The translations under genes and the position numbers were made by a program. Source: Prevotellaceae bacterium (GTDB taxonomy: Bacteria > Bacteroidota > Bacteroidia > Bacteroidales > Bacteroidaceae). From it: a stretch of DNA of 53,620 bases. Positions 1 through 9,185 of the stretch are shown here, piece after piece (within the stretch, counting starts at the first letter, position 1; the number at the start of each line of letters is the position of its first letter). Below the pieces are notes generated by a model. That model was not told the origin of the DNA and ran no database searches. It saw only the letters and a program-made list of their open reading frames with translations. The stretch is from contig JAQXXT010000100.1 of NCBI GenBank assembly GCA_029226205.1, positions 1 through 53,620 on the forward strand. The letters are read 5' to 3'.

Positions 1-61
1 CCTTCTTCAATGCCACAAGGAACTTATTCCATACTTGTTCATAGCGTTCTGCTGCTGTCAT
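1..61 (-). CDS. N-terminal fragment of an unidentified protein, cut by the window edge
   Basis: Reading leftward from an ATG at 61-59 the sequence encodes about 20 residues, starting MTAAERYEQVWNKFLV, and runs off the window. A typical -7 box (TATCTTTG on this strand, 87-94) lies 25 bases upstream, which supports this as a true gene start. Too little is visible to name a family. Confidence 0.6.
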   Translation of the reverse strand, partial: MTAAERYEQVWNKFLVALKK

Positions 62-86
62 AACATTACGGTTTGATTTATCGCCG

Positions 87-94
87 CAAAGATA
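87..94 (-). promoter_or_regulatory. -7 promoter box for the leftward edge gene
   Basis: TATCTTTG on the minus strand matches the Bacteroidota TAnnTTTG consensus and lies about 25 bases before the ATG at 61. Confidence 0.6.
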
Positions 95-194
95 ATGAAT
101 CAAAATGATCCACACAAGGCTGCATCGCGGATACGCTTACATACCTTCACTCCACGTGGGGATGCTATCAAAGAGCTCTTCATATATGTCACTC

Positions 195-226
195 TTGGCA
201 GCAAAATGAAAAAAAATTATACTTTG
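195..226 (+). promoter_or_regulatory. possible weak promoter of hsp20 with long leader
   Basis: TTGG at 195-198 and TACTTTG at 220-226 are spaced about 21 bases apart, roughly as expected for -33 and -7 boxes, but the -7 is one base short of TAnnTTTG. The stretch from 195 to about 275 is repeated at 14327-14406 in the hsp20 scar. If used, it gives a leader of about 170 bases. In the rest of 62-402 I see no gene; the open frame at 95-361 has no family resemblance. Confidence 0.3.
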
Positions 227-388
227 CTGACAAAACAAGACAGAAATGGCACACGCGAGGGCGGCTGTGCACGTGGGCACGCTTGTTGCAATATCACGGG
301 TGAAGTTCGGAAGTCGGACGAAGGACAACGCAAGGCGTCCGGAGGACGATGGACAGGCTGAGGATAAACAAAGGTTTAAAACATAATT

Positions 389-394
389 AGGAGG
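389..394 (+). promoter_or_regulatory. strong Shine-Dalgarno of hsp20
   Basis: AGGAGG sits 8 bases before the ATG at 403. Strong Shine-Dalgarno sites are rare in Bacteroidota, so this suggests high translation and fixes the start at 403 (a second ATG follows directly at 406). Confidence 0.6.
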
Positions 395-402
395 TTTGCT
401 TT

Positions 403-831
403 ATGATGTTACCAATGTTGAGTGGTATGAATTCTTGGTTGGATAATGATTTCGATGATATGTTGAACACCAACTGGATGCCGCGCGTGAACGCTACGGC
501 GCCCGCTATCAACGTCAAGGAGAATGCCGATGCCTACGATGTAGAGTTGGCTGCCCCGGGCACTACGAAGGAGGACTTCAAGGTGAACGTTGACAATGAT
601 GGTAATCTGATTATCAAGATGGAACACAAGGAGAACAAGAAGGACGAGAACAAGAAGGAGCACTATCTGCGCCGCGAGTTCTCCTACAGCAATTACGAAC
701 AGGCACTCTCGCTGCCTGACGATGTTGAGAAAGACAATATCGCAGCAAAAGTTGAGAATGGTGTGCTGCATGTAACGCTTCCTCGCACTCATAAGGCAGA
801 GAAAGAGACCAAGAAGATTGAGGTCGCATAA
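403..831 (+). CDS. small heat-shock protein, Hsp20/alpha-crystallin family
   Basis: The 142-residue protein is a cytosolic ATP-independent chaperone that holds unfolding proteins until Hsp70 or ClpB can refold them. After a short variable N-terminus (MMLPMLSGMNSWLDNDFDDM) comes an alpha-crystallin domain from about residue 30, with the usual 'DAYDVELAAPG' strand, 'KVNVDNDGNLIIKMEH', a charged loop, and the closing 'NGVLHVTLPR' strand with the A-x-x-x-N-G-V-L motif. Length is normal for the family. It stands alone, with a strong Shine-Dalgarno in front and an intrinsic terminator behind. Pieces of this gene and both its flanks recur as a scar at 14327-14477 beyond the PUL. Confidence 0.93.
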   Translation: MMLPMLSGMNSWLDNDFDDMLNTNWMPRVNATAPAINVKENADAYDVELAAPGTTKEDFKVNVDNDGNLIIKMEHKENKKDENKKEHYLRREFSYSNYEQALSLPDDVEKDNIAAKVENGVLHVTLPRTHKAEKETKKIEVA

Positions 832-859
832 CGATATCAACTTTCTTAGAATAAATCAG

Positions 860-890
860 GGGATTGTCCACGAGGGCAATCCTTTTTTTT
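860..890 (+). terminator. intrinsic terminator of hsp20
   Basis: GGATTGTCC (861-869) pairs with GGGCAATCC (874-882) around a four-base loop, with one G-T pair, followed by eight T. A perfect-stem copy of it ends the hsp20 scar at 14468-14499. Confidence 0.8.
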
Positions 891-1058
891 ATTTCTTCAA
901 AAATTAATCATCTGGATTTCCCTTTACCGGCTATTCAACGACCTCTTTCTGGCCAATAATAATATAAAGACCCCGTTACAGTTTTTTGTCTTCCGAGATT
1001 CGCATACTTCCATTAAACTTTTTAATCTCAATATTTCCCCTATTTTTATATTTTTTAG

Positions 1059-1066
1059 TATCTTTG
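1059..1066 (+). promoter_or_regulatory. -7 promoter box for the PUL regulator
   Basis: TATCTTTG matches TAnnTTTG and lies 20 bases before the GTG start at 1086. No clear -33 box is visible. Confidence 0.6.
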
Positions 1067-1085
1067 CACGGTAAACTTAATCAAC

Positions 1086-4000
1086 GTGCGTAGGGCATTC
1101 ATCTTTTTTTATATTGTCTTCCTCATCCTTCTGACCGGGGGAAGGAGCTGGGCGGCATCAACAGCGACATTACGGCGCAGTCTATTCATGACGGCGAACA
1201 TCAACACTGCTGAGGGCTTGTCGAGCGCCCGTACCTATTCCGTCGTCGAGGGACGGGACGGGGCGATTTGGATAGCCACGAAGGCCGGTGTGGATCGGTA
1301 TAATGGCCAGACGGTGAAGAACTACCGCCTCTCGGAGAGCCTGCGCTATTGTGACGCCAGCGGACTGACGATCCGTCTCTTCCATACGCCGCAGGGTGAC
1401 CTCTATGCCTATGACAACAAGGGACATATTTATACCTACAGCCCTTTCCTCGAAACATTTGTACTCCGATATAACCTCGCCAGTCTTATGGGTGGCTCAT
1501 GGATAGTCAATGCCGCAGCCCTCGATCACCGTGGAACTCTGTGGGTGGCTACCGACCGCGGACTCTGTCGTGTGTGTCGGGAAGGAAGAGCCTCGCTATT
1601 GCTTCGTGGCCATTATCTCTACGATGTGGAGTCACTGTCTATGGGCCTGACCATTGGCGCTGCCGACGGCGTCTATCTCCTCCGAGGAGCCCAAGTCAGA
1701 AAGGTGACGTCCGACGCCGCCGTTCTATCCATGTATGAGGACCGCGCCCGACATCTGATATGGCTGGGTACGTTCCACGATGGCGTGAAGGTTTATCGCA
1801 GCGATACCTTCCGGCCGGTGCCAGTTGTCGGTTTGGAGGCTGTCCCGCAAATGCCGGTACGGGCCCTAATTGTCTGGGACCATCGCACGCTGCTCTTCGG
1901 CATCGACGGCGCGGGAGTCTATAGCTATGATTTCCCAACCCATAAGGCCCTTCCGTTGCTCAACACCGACGGACGGCCCGACAACAGTCTTCAGGGCAAT
2001 GGCGTCTACTGTCTCCTCCGGGACCATACGGGCAACCTATGGATTGCCAGTTATACGGGTGGTATAGACCTTGCCTGTCCCACGGGCAATGACTTTTCTT
2101 TCGTCCGTCATGAATATCTCAATTCCCAAAGTCTGATCAACAACAGTGTCAACGATATCCTGATGACTCCAGACGGCAGACTGTGGTATGCCACCGATGA
2201 TGGTATCAGCATCTACGACGGAAAGACCGGCCATTGGGCCCACACCTTATATAATAAGGTAGTGCTCAGTCTCTGTGCCCTGCCTTCGGGCACCATTCTC
2301 GCCGCCACCTATGGCAATGGTGTCTATGCCGTCAACGGGGGAGAAGGCCGGCTGATCTATGGCACCGCTTTAGGAAACCTGAAGACTAATTATGTCTACA
2401 GTCTCTTGCTGGACAGCCGTGGTGGACTGTGGATCGGTTGTCTCGATGGTCCGCTGACCCATGTCACCGGCTCCCGTCGGGAAGAATATCCCATACAGGA
2501 GATACAATGCATGGTGGAGCCGCCGGATCACCGCACCGTCATCGTCGGTACAACCCATGGCTGTTACCGCATCAATGAGACCACTGGCCGCCAGACCCGA
2601 TTCTTTTATCCCGAACAATATCCCGGAGCCATCTACAACTATTTCGTCAACGCCCTCGCCTTCGACGGTCCTGACCGCCTATGGATTGCCACGGATGGTG
2701 GCGGTCTGTACTGCTATCATCCCTCCACCCGTCGTGTGGAGAATCTTACGACCCATCAGGGACTCCCATCAAATGTTGTCAGTTCCCTGATATGGGATGA
2801 TCGTCATCAGTTATGGATGGGTACGGACCGTGGTCTCGCCTGTCTGCATGGACGTACGGTGGGACTCGTCAACTATGTGAAAGGATTCGAGTGTGAGTAC
2901 AAGCGTATGGCGGCAGCATATCTCCGTGGCGGTCGGCTGGCTTTCGGCAGTTGTCAGGGAGCTGTCATCATCAATCCCCGGCAGATCCTTGGCCTCAGTT
3001 ATGAGGCGCCACTGCGTATCACCGATATCCGTGTAGAGGGCGTCCCTGTCGACAGTGCCTGGCGCGTAAGGTTCTATCCGATGTTCCGTCGGCATGAACT
3101 TACGCTCAGCCATCAGGAGAACACGCTGACCGTTTCTTTCGAAAGTATCAACTACCGTTGCCGCAACGACATAGAATATCAGTGTTTCCTCGAGGGTTAT
3201 GACCACCAGTGGAGCGCCCTCTTCCCCCAGCAGGATGTCCGTTTCGCCAACCTTCCTCCCGGCGACTACACTCTCCATGTGAAGAGTGTCAGCAAGAGCA
3301 GTCTGCAGGTGCTCGGCGAGGCCACGCTGCACATCACCATCCATGAGCCGTGGTGGAACACGCTATGGGCCTGGACAGCCTATCTGCTGCTCATAGGATG
3401 GCTCGTCTATATGGGCTGGGACTATTACCGCGGTCGACTGCGCCAGCGCTATGACCGTGAGAAGATCGATTTCTTCATCAATACAACTCATAACATCCGT
3501 ACACCGCTGACCCTCGTCCTCGCTCCCTTGCGTGATATCGCTGCCGACGACACACTCTCCGCCCGTAGCAGGAAGTTTCTGCAAATGGCCCGGGAGAACG
3601 GCAACCGCCTAATGACGATGATCTCCGGGTTGCTGGACTTCCAAAAAGCGGACATCGGGCACCACGAGGATCATCCGCAGCTGCTCAGCGTCTCTGCCAT
3701 TCTTCATGAACAGCAGCATCGCTTTGACTTGGTAGCCTCAGAGAAGGGTATCCAACTGACGACGGAAAGTCCGGACGAGGACCTACTGTTGATGGCCGAC
3801 AAGACCATTCTCGACCTTGTATTCGAGAATCTCATCTCCAATGCCATCAAATATACGCCCCGTGGCGGTACCGTCCTGCTCAGAGCGACGGCAGCAGCCG
3901 GCCGTCTGTCCCTTGCCGTCTGCGACACGGGCATCGGCATTCCCCGTCAGGACCGCCGCCAACTGTTCTCCTCCTTTTTCCGCGCTTCCAATGCCGACAA

Positions 4001-4994
4001 GGGCAAAGGATATGGCCTCGGTCTGCGCATCACGCGCCAACTCGTCTCTCGTCTGGGCGGCGAGCTCTCCTGGACGAGCGAGGAAGGACGTGGTACCACG
4101 TTCACCGTGACATTGCCCCTGCTGTCGCCTCACCAGGCCACGACGGAGACATCGGGAGAGGAAAAGGGGAAGGATACGCTGCTCTTCGTCGATGACAATG
4201 AAAGTCTGCGTCAATATATGCGCATGGCTTTCTCACCACGTTATCACGTGGTGACGGCGTCTGATGGCGAGGCTGCCTTAGCCTATCTGCGTGATGGTGT
4301 CTGCGATATTGTCGTCTCCGATATCATGATGCCCGGCATTCAGGGAGACGAGCTCTGCCGCCGTATCAAGGAGAACAAGGACACGGCGTGGCTTCCCGTG
4401 ATCCTCCTCACGGCCAAAAGCGGTAAGGACTTCATGATCGACGGCCTCCATCAAGGAGCAGACGATTATATCGCCAAACCTTTCGACGCCGATATTCTGG
4501 CCGAGAAGATCTCCTCCATCCTCGCCAACCGCCGCCGACTGAGCGACTATTACCTCCGGAAGAGCATGGAACAGGCCCGGCAGACGATGAAAAAGCGAAA
4601 GAATGCCGCATCGCCCACTTCTACATCTTTAGCGGACAGCGGAGAGGACGTATCTTCCTCACCTTCCGAGCCCGTTGACCCCAAGGACCAGGCGTTCGTC
4701 GCCAAGGCTACGCAATTGGTCCTCGACCATATCAGTGACAACACATTCACCATCGACCGCCTCTGCCGGGAGATGGCGATGAGCCGTACCCTTTTCTATG
4801 GTCGTCTGAAGACGCTCACAGGTCAGTCACCCCAGGACTTCATCCGTCTGCTACGCCTGGAGCGTGCCGCCACCCTCTTACGCGACGGCGTTCCCGTCCT
4901 CGATGTTTCCATCCGTACAGGATTCGTCAATGCCAAATATTTCAGTACGGTATTCAAGAAACATTTCGGCGTTTCACCGAGTAAATACCGTTAA
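1086..4994 (+). CDS. hybrid two-component system sensor/regulator (HTCS) of the PUL
   Basis: One 1302-residue chain joins sensor, kinase, receiver and DNA-binding parts. It begins with GTG and a signal peptide (to about residue 24). Periplasmic beta-propeller repeats follow (motifs such as 'GxLWIAT', 'LWIGCLDG'), then a Y_Y_Y domain at about 680-740 and one membrane helix near 760-782. Next are a HisKA box with His802, an HATPase domain from about 905 ('ENLISNAIKYTP', 'GIGIP', 'GYGLGL'), a receiver with Asp1079 in 'VVSDIMMPG', and a C-terminal AraC helix-turn-helix from about 1210. In HTCS proteins the propeller binds an oligosaccharide and the AraC part switches on the adjacent PUL. The residue after the phospho-His is Asn rather than the usual Glu or Asp. 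The gene has its own promoter and sits just upstream of the PUL operon it probably controls. Confidence 0.95.
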   Translation: MRRAFIFFYIVFLILLTGGRSWAASTATLRRSLFMTANINTAEGLSSARTYSVVEGRDGAIWIATKAGVDRYNGQTVKNYRLSESLRYCDASGLTIRLFHTPQGDLYAYDNKGHIYTYSPFLETFVLRYNLASLMGGSWIVNAAALDHRGTLWVATDRGLCRVCREGRASLLLRGHYLYDVESLSMGLTIGAADGVYLLRGAQVRKVTSDAAVLSMYEDRARHLIWLGTFHDGVKVYRSDTFRPVPVVGLEAVPQMPVRALIVWDHRTLLFGIDGAGVYSYDFPTHKALPLLNTDGRPDNSLQGNGVYCLLRDHTGNLWIASYTGGIDLACPTGNDFSFVRHEYLNSQSLINNSVNDILMTPDGRLWYATDDGISIYDGKTGHWAHTLYNKVVLSLCALPSGTILAATYGNGVYAVNGGEGRLIYGTALGNLKTNYVYSLLLDSRGGLWIGCLDGPLTHVTGSRREEYPIQEIQCMVEPPDHRTVIVGTTHGCYRINETTGRQTRFFYPEQYPGAIYNYFVNALAFDGPDRLWIATDGGGLYCYHPSTRRVENLTTHQGLPSNVVSSLIWDDRHQLWMGTDRGLACLHGRTVGLVNYVKGFECEYKRMAAAYLRGGRLAFGSCQGAVIINPRQILGLSYEAPLRITDIRVEGVPVDSAWRVRFYPMFRRHELTLSHQENTLTVSFESINYRCRNDIEYQCFLEGYDHQWSALFPQQDVRFANLPPGDYTLHVKSVSKSSLQVLGEATLHITIHEPWWNTLWAWTAYLLLIGWLVYMGWDYYRGRLRQRYDREKIDFFINTTHNIRTPLTLVLAPLRDIAADDTLSARSRKFLQMARENGNRLMTMISGLLDFQKADIGHHEDHPQLLSVSAILHEQQHRFDLVASEKGIQLTTESPDEDLLLMADKTILDLVFENLISNAIKYTPRGGTVLLRATAAAGRLSLAVCDTGIGIPRQDRRQLFSSFFRASNADKGKGYGLGLRITRQLVSRLGGELSWTSEEGRGTTFTVTLPLLSPHQATTETSGEEKGKDTLLFVDDNESLRQYMRMAFSPRYHVVTASDGEAALAYLRDGVCDIVVSDIMMPGIQGDELCRRIKENKDTAWLPVILLTAKSGKDFMIDGLHQGADDYIAKPFDADILAEKISSILANRRRLSDYYLRKSMEQARQTMKKRKNAASPTSTSLADSGEDVSSSPSEPVDPKDQAFVAKATQLVLDHISDNTFTIDRLCREMAMSRTLFYGRLKTLTGQSPQDFIRLLRLERAATLLRDGVPVLDVSIRTGFVNAKYFSTVFKKHFGVSPSKYR

Positions 4995-5052
4995 TGTCAG
5001 ATTAGAAACCTTTTCTGTCAGCTATCAAACCCATCTGATACCTTCTTTCCCG

Positions 5053-5060
5053 TACCTTTG
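5053..5060 (+). promoter_or_regulatory. -7 promoter box of the PUL structural operon
   Basis: TACCTTTG lies 30 bases before the GH16 start, in the 95-base gap after the HTCS gene. It is probably the site from which the HTCS drives GH16-susC-susD-SGBP-GH3, since the later genes are only 15-25 bases apart. Confidence 0.65.
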
Positions 5061-5089
5061 CCGTCGAAACAACAATCATCTAAAAACGT

Positions 5090-5971
5090 ATGAACGGCAA
5101 ACTATTCAATGTATTGGTTCTGAGTCTCTTCACGGCTATTTCCATGAAGGCCCAGAATTACAAACTGGTGTGGAGCGATGATTTCAACGCCAACACCTTG
5201 GGGAAGAACTGGAATGTGGAAACAGTTGCTTCCCCTTATAATCATGAACTGGAGTACTACACCCCCCGTCAGGAGAATGTGACCGTCAAAGACGGCACCC
5301 TAATCCTCACGGCTCGTCGTGAGCATTATGGCGACAAAGCCTTCACATCCGGCCGTGTCAACAGTCGTCAGAAAGTTTATTTCGCCCATGGCATGATTGA
5401 GGCACGCATCAAACTGCCGCGCCTCTCCAATGGTCTATGGCCCGCCTTCTGGATGATGGGCGAGGATGATGATGTTCACTCCTGGCCTGCCTGCGGTGAG
5501 ATCGACATCATAGAGATGGGCGAGCATGGCGGTATCAGTTCCGGACAGTCTGACCGCTGGGTCGGCGGCACCATCCACTGGGGCGAAGACGCGCAGCATC
5601 ACCAGCAATGGTCCGACCAGGGACAGCATGCCTACGACTATACCCTTGCCGGTGACGACCAATACCATATCTATACGATGACATGGGATGACACTTATAT
5701 AAGAATGTATATTGACCATTCCAACAAGCCGTATTTCACAGCCGCCATCAACAAGCGTATCGATTCCCGTATCACATCGGACATTTATATGCATAAACCT
5801 TTTTATATACTCTTCGACCTCGCCGTCGGCGGTGATTTCACCGGCATTCTGAGTCCCGAAGGCATCACTGCCCTTGCCGACGAGGGCAGCGAGGCGAAGA
5901 TGTATATCGACTACGTCCGTGTATACCAAGAGAAAGGTCAGGAGAATCTTGTCTGTCCTGACCGTCATTAA
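5090..5971 (+). CDS. glycoside hydrolase family 16 endo-beta-glucanase, secreted
   Basis: The 293-residue protein has an N-terminal signal peptide (to about residue 21, ISMKAQ) and a single GH16 domain. The catalytic signature GEIDIIEMGE puts the nucleophile at Glu137, the assisting Asp at 139 and the acid/base at Glu142. This spaced E-x-D-x-x-E form is typical of laminarinases and mixed-linkage glucanases. Other GH16 hallmarks are 'LVWSDDFN', 'GRVNSRQKVYFAHGMIEARIKLP' (split) and 'GLWPAFWMMG'. It probably cuts beta-1,3- or beta-1,3-1,4-glucan into oligosaccharides at the surface or in the periplasm. It is first in the PUL operon, 25 bases before susC. There is no lipobox, so it may be periplasmic or exported rather than a lipoprotein. 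Confidence 0.9.
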   Translation: MNGKLFNVLVLSLFTAISMKAQNYKLVWSDDFNANTLGKNWNVETVASPYNHELEYYTPRQENVTVKDGTLILTARREHYGDKAFTSGRVNSRQKVYFAHGMIEARIKLPRLSNGLWPAFWMMGEDDDVHSWPACGEIDIIEMGEHGGISSGQSDRWVGGTIHWGEDAQHHQQWSDQGQHAYDYTLAGDDQYHIYTMTWDDTYIRMYIDHSNKPYFTAAINKRIDSRITSDIYMHKPFYILFDLAVGGDFTGILSPEGITALADEGSEAKMYIDYVRVYQEKGQENLVCPDRH

Positions 5972-5995
5972 TCCGCATTAAAAGAACTAAAGCAT

Positions 5996-8900
5996 ATGAA
6001 TCAAAACAATCTGAGACTAACACGCCTCGTCTGTATGGGTCTTCTCTCCCTGGGAGCCTTACAGCAGGCCAATGCCGGTACGGCCGCCAGCGCCATCACA
6101 CAGCAGGCCACGGCCATTCAAGGTATCGTCACCGATGGTACGGAACCTATTATCGGGGCCACCATCAAGGCTGTGGGATCCACAGACGGCACCGTCACCG
6201 ATCTCGACGGTAAATTCTCCCTTGACGTGAAGCCCGGGACCCCACTCGTCATTAGTTATGTAGGTTATAAGACCATCACCGTCAAAGCCACAGCTCATAT
6301 GACCGTGACCCTCCATGAGGATGCGAAAAACCTGAAGGAGGTCGTCGTCACGGCCTTGGGCATCAAGCGCGACCGCAAGGCCCTCGGCTATGGTCTTACG
6401 GAAGTCAAGGGCTCCGATCTTCAGAAAGCCAAGGAGACGAATGTCATCAACTCCCTTGAAGGAAAGGTCGCCGGCCTCGTCGTTCAGGGCACTGCCGGTG
6501 GCGCCTCCGGCTCTACCCGTGTCCTTCTACGTGGCAATACGGAGATAGCCGGTGACAACCAGCCGCTCTATGTCGTCGATGGCGTGCCTCTTGATAATAC
6601 GAATTTCGGCAGTGCCGGTACTTCCGGTGGCTATGACCTTGGTGACGGCATCTCAGCCATCAATCCCGATGATATCGAGTCGATGTCCGTATTGAAAGGT
6701 CCCGCCGCCTCCGCCCTCTATGGCAGCCGTGCCTCTCACGGTGTCATCCTCATCACGACGAAGAAAGCCAGCAAGGCGAAAGTCAGCGTGGAGTATAATG
6801 GCTCCATGACCTTCGACACGCAGTTGGCAAAATGGGATAACATCCAGAATGTCTACGGCCAGGGCTACAACGGCCAGTATGCCTCCACGGCAACATCGGG
6901 CACGAACAGCAGTTGGGGTCCCAAGGCCGACAACTTCGGCGTGACCTATTTCGATGGTGTCACCCGTCCCTTCCTGATGTATCCCGACAACACGTCAAAC
7001 TTTTTCCGCACGGGCCTGACGGCGCAGAACTCCGCCATCCTCTCCGTAAGCAGCGGCAAGACGGGTGTGCGCTTCTCCTTCACCGACATGCGCAACAAGG
7101 ATATCCTCCCCAAGACCCATATGAGCCGTGACAACTACAACCTCCGCGTCACCACGTCGGCAGGTCCCGTCGACTTCGACTTCAACGTGGCCTATACCCG
7201 TGAGGATGTGAAGAACCGTCCGGCTCTCGGCGACTCCCAGAGCAATGTCGGCAAGAACCTCATGACCCTCGCCGGCACGTACAACGAGGACTGGCTGCGC
7301 CACTATGAAAATGCCGACGGCTCCTATGCCAACTGGAACGGCAATGATATGTACAATATCAATCCTTACTGGGATTTGTATAGGAACCGCAACACCTCAG
7401 GCAAGGATGTCTTCCGTCTCACCGGCAAGGCCATCTGGAACATCAATAAGCACTTGAAACTACAAGGCACCATCGGTTCGAACATGAACTTCATGAATTT
7501 CGAGGACTATTCCGCCAAGACGACACCGGGCAACATGGCCGGTACGCTGCAGACCGACAAGTTTGAGAACAAGACCATCAACGCTGAACTCCTCGCCCTG
7601 TATAACAACTCCTGGGGCGACTTCGACTTCAACGGTACCCTCGGCGGCAATATCTACCGCGTGAACAACAAGACGACGACGCTCTTCGGCTTGAGCCAGC
7701 AGATGGATAATGTCATCTCCATCGCCAACTACTCTGAGCAGAGCATCATCCCCGACCAGTATAAGAAGCAGATCAGCTCGCTTTATGGCAATGCCAGCAT
7801 CGGCTACCGACATACCTACTATCTTGAGGGCACCCTCCGCGGCGATAAGTCATCGACGCTGCCGGTGAACCACAACGTATATGTCTATCCTTCCTTGTCG
7901 GGCAGCTTTGTCTTCTCTGAGCTGCTGAAGAACAAGAAGATCATCAACTACGGAAAGCTCCGCGCTTCCTGGGCCAAGGTGGGAAGCGACACCGATCCTT
8001 ACAAGCTCGCCCTGAACTACAAGACAGGCCAGTACAGCTACAGTGGCTATACCATCGGGTATATCAATAACACGGTGATGCCCAACAAGGACCTCAAGCC
8101 GACGATGACCAACTCCTTTGAACTCGGCCTCGAGGCCAAGCTGTTGAACAACCGCATCGGCGTCGACTTCACCTATTATAATCAGATGTCGAAGGACCAG
8201 ATCATCTCACTCGCCTCTTCCGCCGCCTCCGGTTACGACTACCGCCTCATCAATGCGGGAAAGATCCAGAACAAGGGTATCGAACTGGCCATCAACGCAC
8301 GTGCCGTACAGTATAAGGATTTTGCATGGGATCTCGGCATGAACTTCTCCAAGAATGTCAACAAGGTGAAATCACTCACCGACGGCATGGACTATTTCGA
8401 GCTTGAGAAGGCCACCTGGTGCAATGTCTCCGTAGGTGCTGAGGTCGGCGAGAAATACGGTTCCATCATCGGTCCAGACTTCAAGCGCACCGCCGACGGA
8501 CAGATGATTATCAACGCCAAGACCGGTCTGCCGGAAGTTGACTCGAAGACACGTACCCTCGGCAATGCCTCCTGGGACTGGACGGGCGGTTTCTATTCCA
8601 CCTTCTCCTATAAGAACTTCCGTCTCTCCGCCTCCTTCGACGTGAAGGTTGGCGCCGACCTCTTCTCAATGTCCATGCGCTCCGCCTACGCCACGGGCCG
8701 TGCTAAGGAGACCCTCGCCGGCCGTCAGGAGTGGTACGACTCCGAGGAAGCACGCCAGGCTGCCGGCATGACCATCGACCAGTGGCGTCAGTCTGGCAAC
8801 TGCAAGGGATATATCGTCCCCGGTGTCATCGACAATGGCGACGGCACCTACCGTCAGAATGACATCCCCGTCAACCCGCAGAGTTTCTGGCAGAGTGCCG

Positions 8901-9169
8901 CCACCAACTGCCCGAGCATGTTCATCTACGACAACTCCTACGTGAAATGTCGTGAGATCACCTTCGGCTACACCTTCCCGCAGCATCTCCTGGGAAAAGT
9001 CATCAAGAGCATGACGGTATCTTTCGTGGCCCGTAACCCGTTCATCGTATGGAAGAACATTCCGAATATCGATCCGGACTCCGGTTACAACACCTCCGGT
9101 CTCGGTCTGGAGTATGGCTCTCTGCCCTCCCGCCGCAGCTACGGCATGAACGTCAATATTAAGTTCTAA
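5996..9169 (+). CDS. SusC-like TonB-dependent outer-membrane transporter
   Basis: The protein has 1057 residues, a normal SusC length. A signal peptide ends near residue 27 (QQANAG). A carboxypeptidase-like barrel-partner domain follows at about 38-118 ('GIVTDGTEPIIGATIKAVGS', 'VISYVGYKT'), then a SusC plug at about 120-260 ('EVVVTALGI', 'NSLEGKVAGLVVQG', 'PLYVVDGVPLDN') and a beta-barrel ending in aromatic NVNIKF, a typical outer-membrane C-terminus. With the SusD protein encoded 16 bases downstream it should form a lidded importer that takes up glucan oligosaccharides using TonB energy. Confidence 0.95.
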   Translation: MNQNNLRLTRLVCMGLLSLGALQQANAGTAASAITQQATAIQGIVTDGTEPIIGATIKAVGSTDGTVTDLDGKFSLDVKPGTPLVISYVGYKTITVKATAHMTVTLHEDAKNLKEVVVTALGIKRDRKALGYGLTEVKGSDLQKAKETNVINSLEGKVAGLVVQGTAGGASGSTRVLLRGNTEIAGDNQPLYVVDGVPLDNTNFGSAGTSGGYDLGDGISAINPDDIESMSVLKGPAASALYGSRASHGVILITTKKASKAKVSVEYNGSMTFDTQLAKWDNIQNVYGQGYNGQYASTATSGTNSSWGPKADNFGVTYFDGVTRPFLMYPDNTSNFFRTGLTAQNSAILSVSSGKTGVRFSFTDMRNKDILPKTHMSRDNYNLRVTTSAGPVDFDFNVAYTREDVKNRPALGDSQSNVGKNLMTLAGTYNEDWLRHYENADGSYANWNGNDMYNINPYWDLYRNRNTSGKDVFRLTGKAIWNINKHLKLQGTIGSNMNFMNFEDYSAKTTPGNMAGTLQTDKFENKTINAELLALYNNSWGDFDFNGTLGGNIYRVNNKTTTLFGLSQQMDNVISIANYSEQSIIPDQYKKQISSLYGNASIGYRHTYYLEGTLRGDKSSTLPVNHNVYVYPSLSGSFVFSELLKNKKIINYGKLRASWAKVGSDTDPYKLALNYKTGQYSYSGYTIGYINNTVMPNKDLKPTMTNSFELGLEAKLLNNRIGVDFTYYNQMSKDQIISLASSAASGYDYRLINAGKIQNKGIELAINARAVQYKDFAWDLGMNFSKNVNKVKSLTDGMDYFELEKATWCNVSVGAEVGEKYGSIIGPDFKRTADGQMIINAKTGLPEVDSKTRTLGNASWDWTGGFYSTFSYKNFRLSASFDVKVGADLFSMSMRSAYATGRAKETLAGRQEWYDSEEARQAAGMTIDQWRQSGNCKGYIVPGVIDNGDGTYRQNDIPVNPQSFWQSAATNCPSMFIYDNSYVKCREITFGYTFPQHLLGKVIKSMTVSFVARNPFIVWKNIPNIDPDSGYNTSGLGLEYGSLPSRRSYGMNVNIKF

Positions 9170-9185
9170 CTCAAAGACAAGTAAA

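Noticed and set aside
95..361. Open frame of 88 codons upstream of hsp20
   Set aside because: No family resemblance, poor composition, and its DNA is duplicated as noncoding sequence in the scar at 14327; treated as leader DNA.
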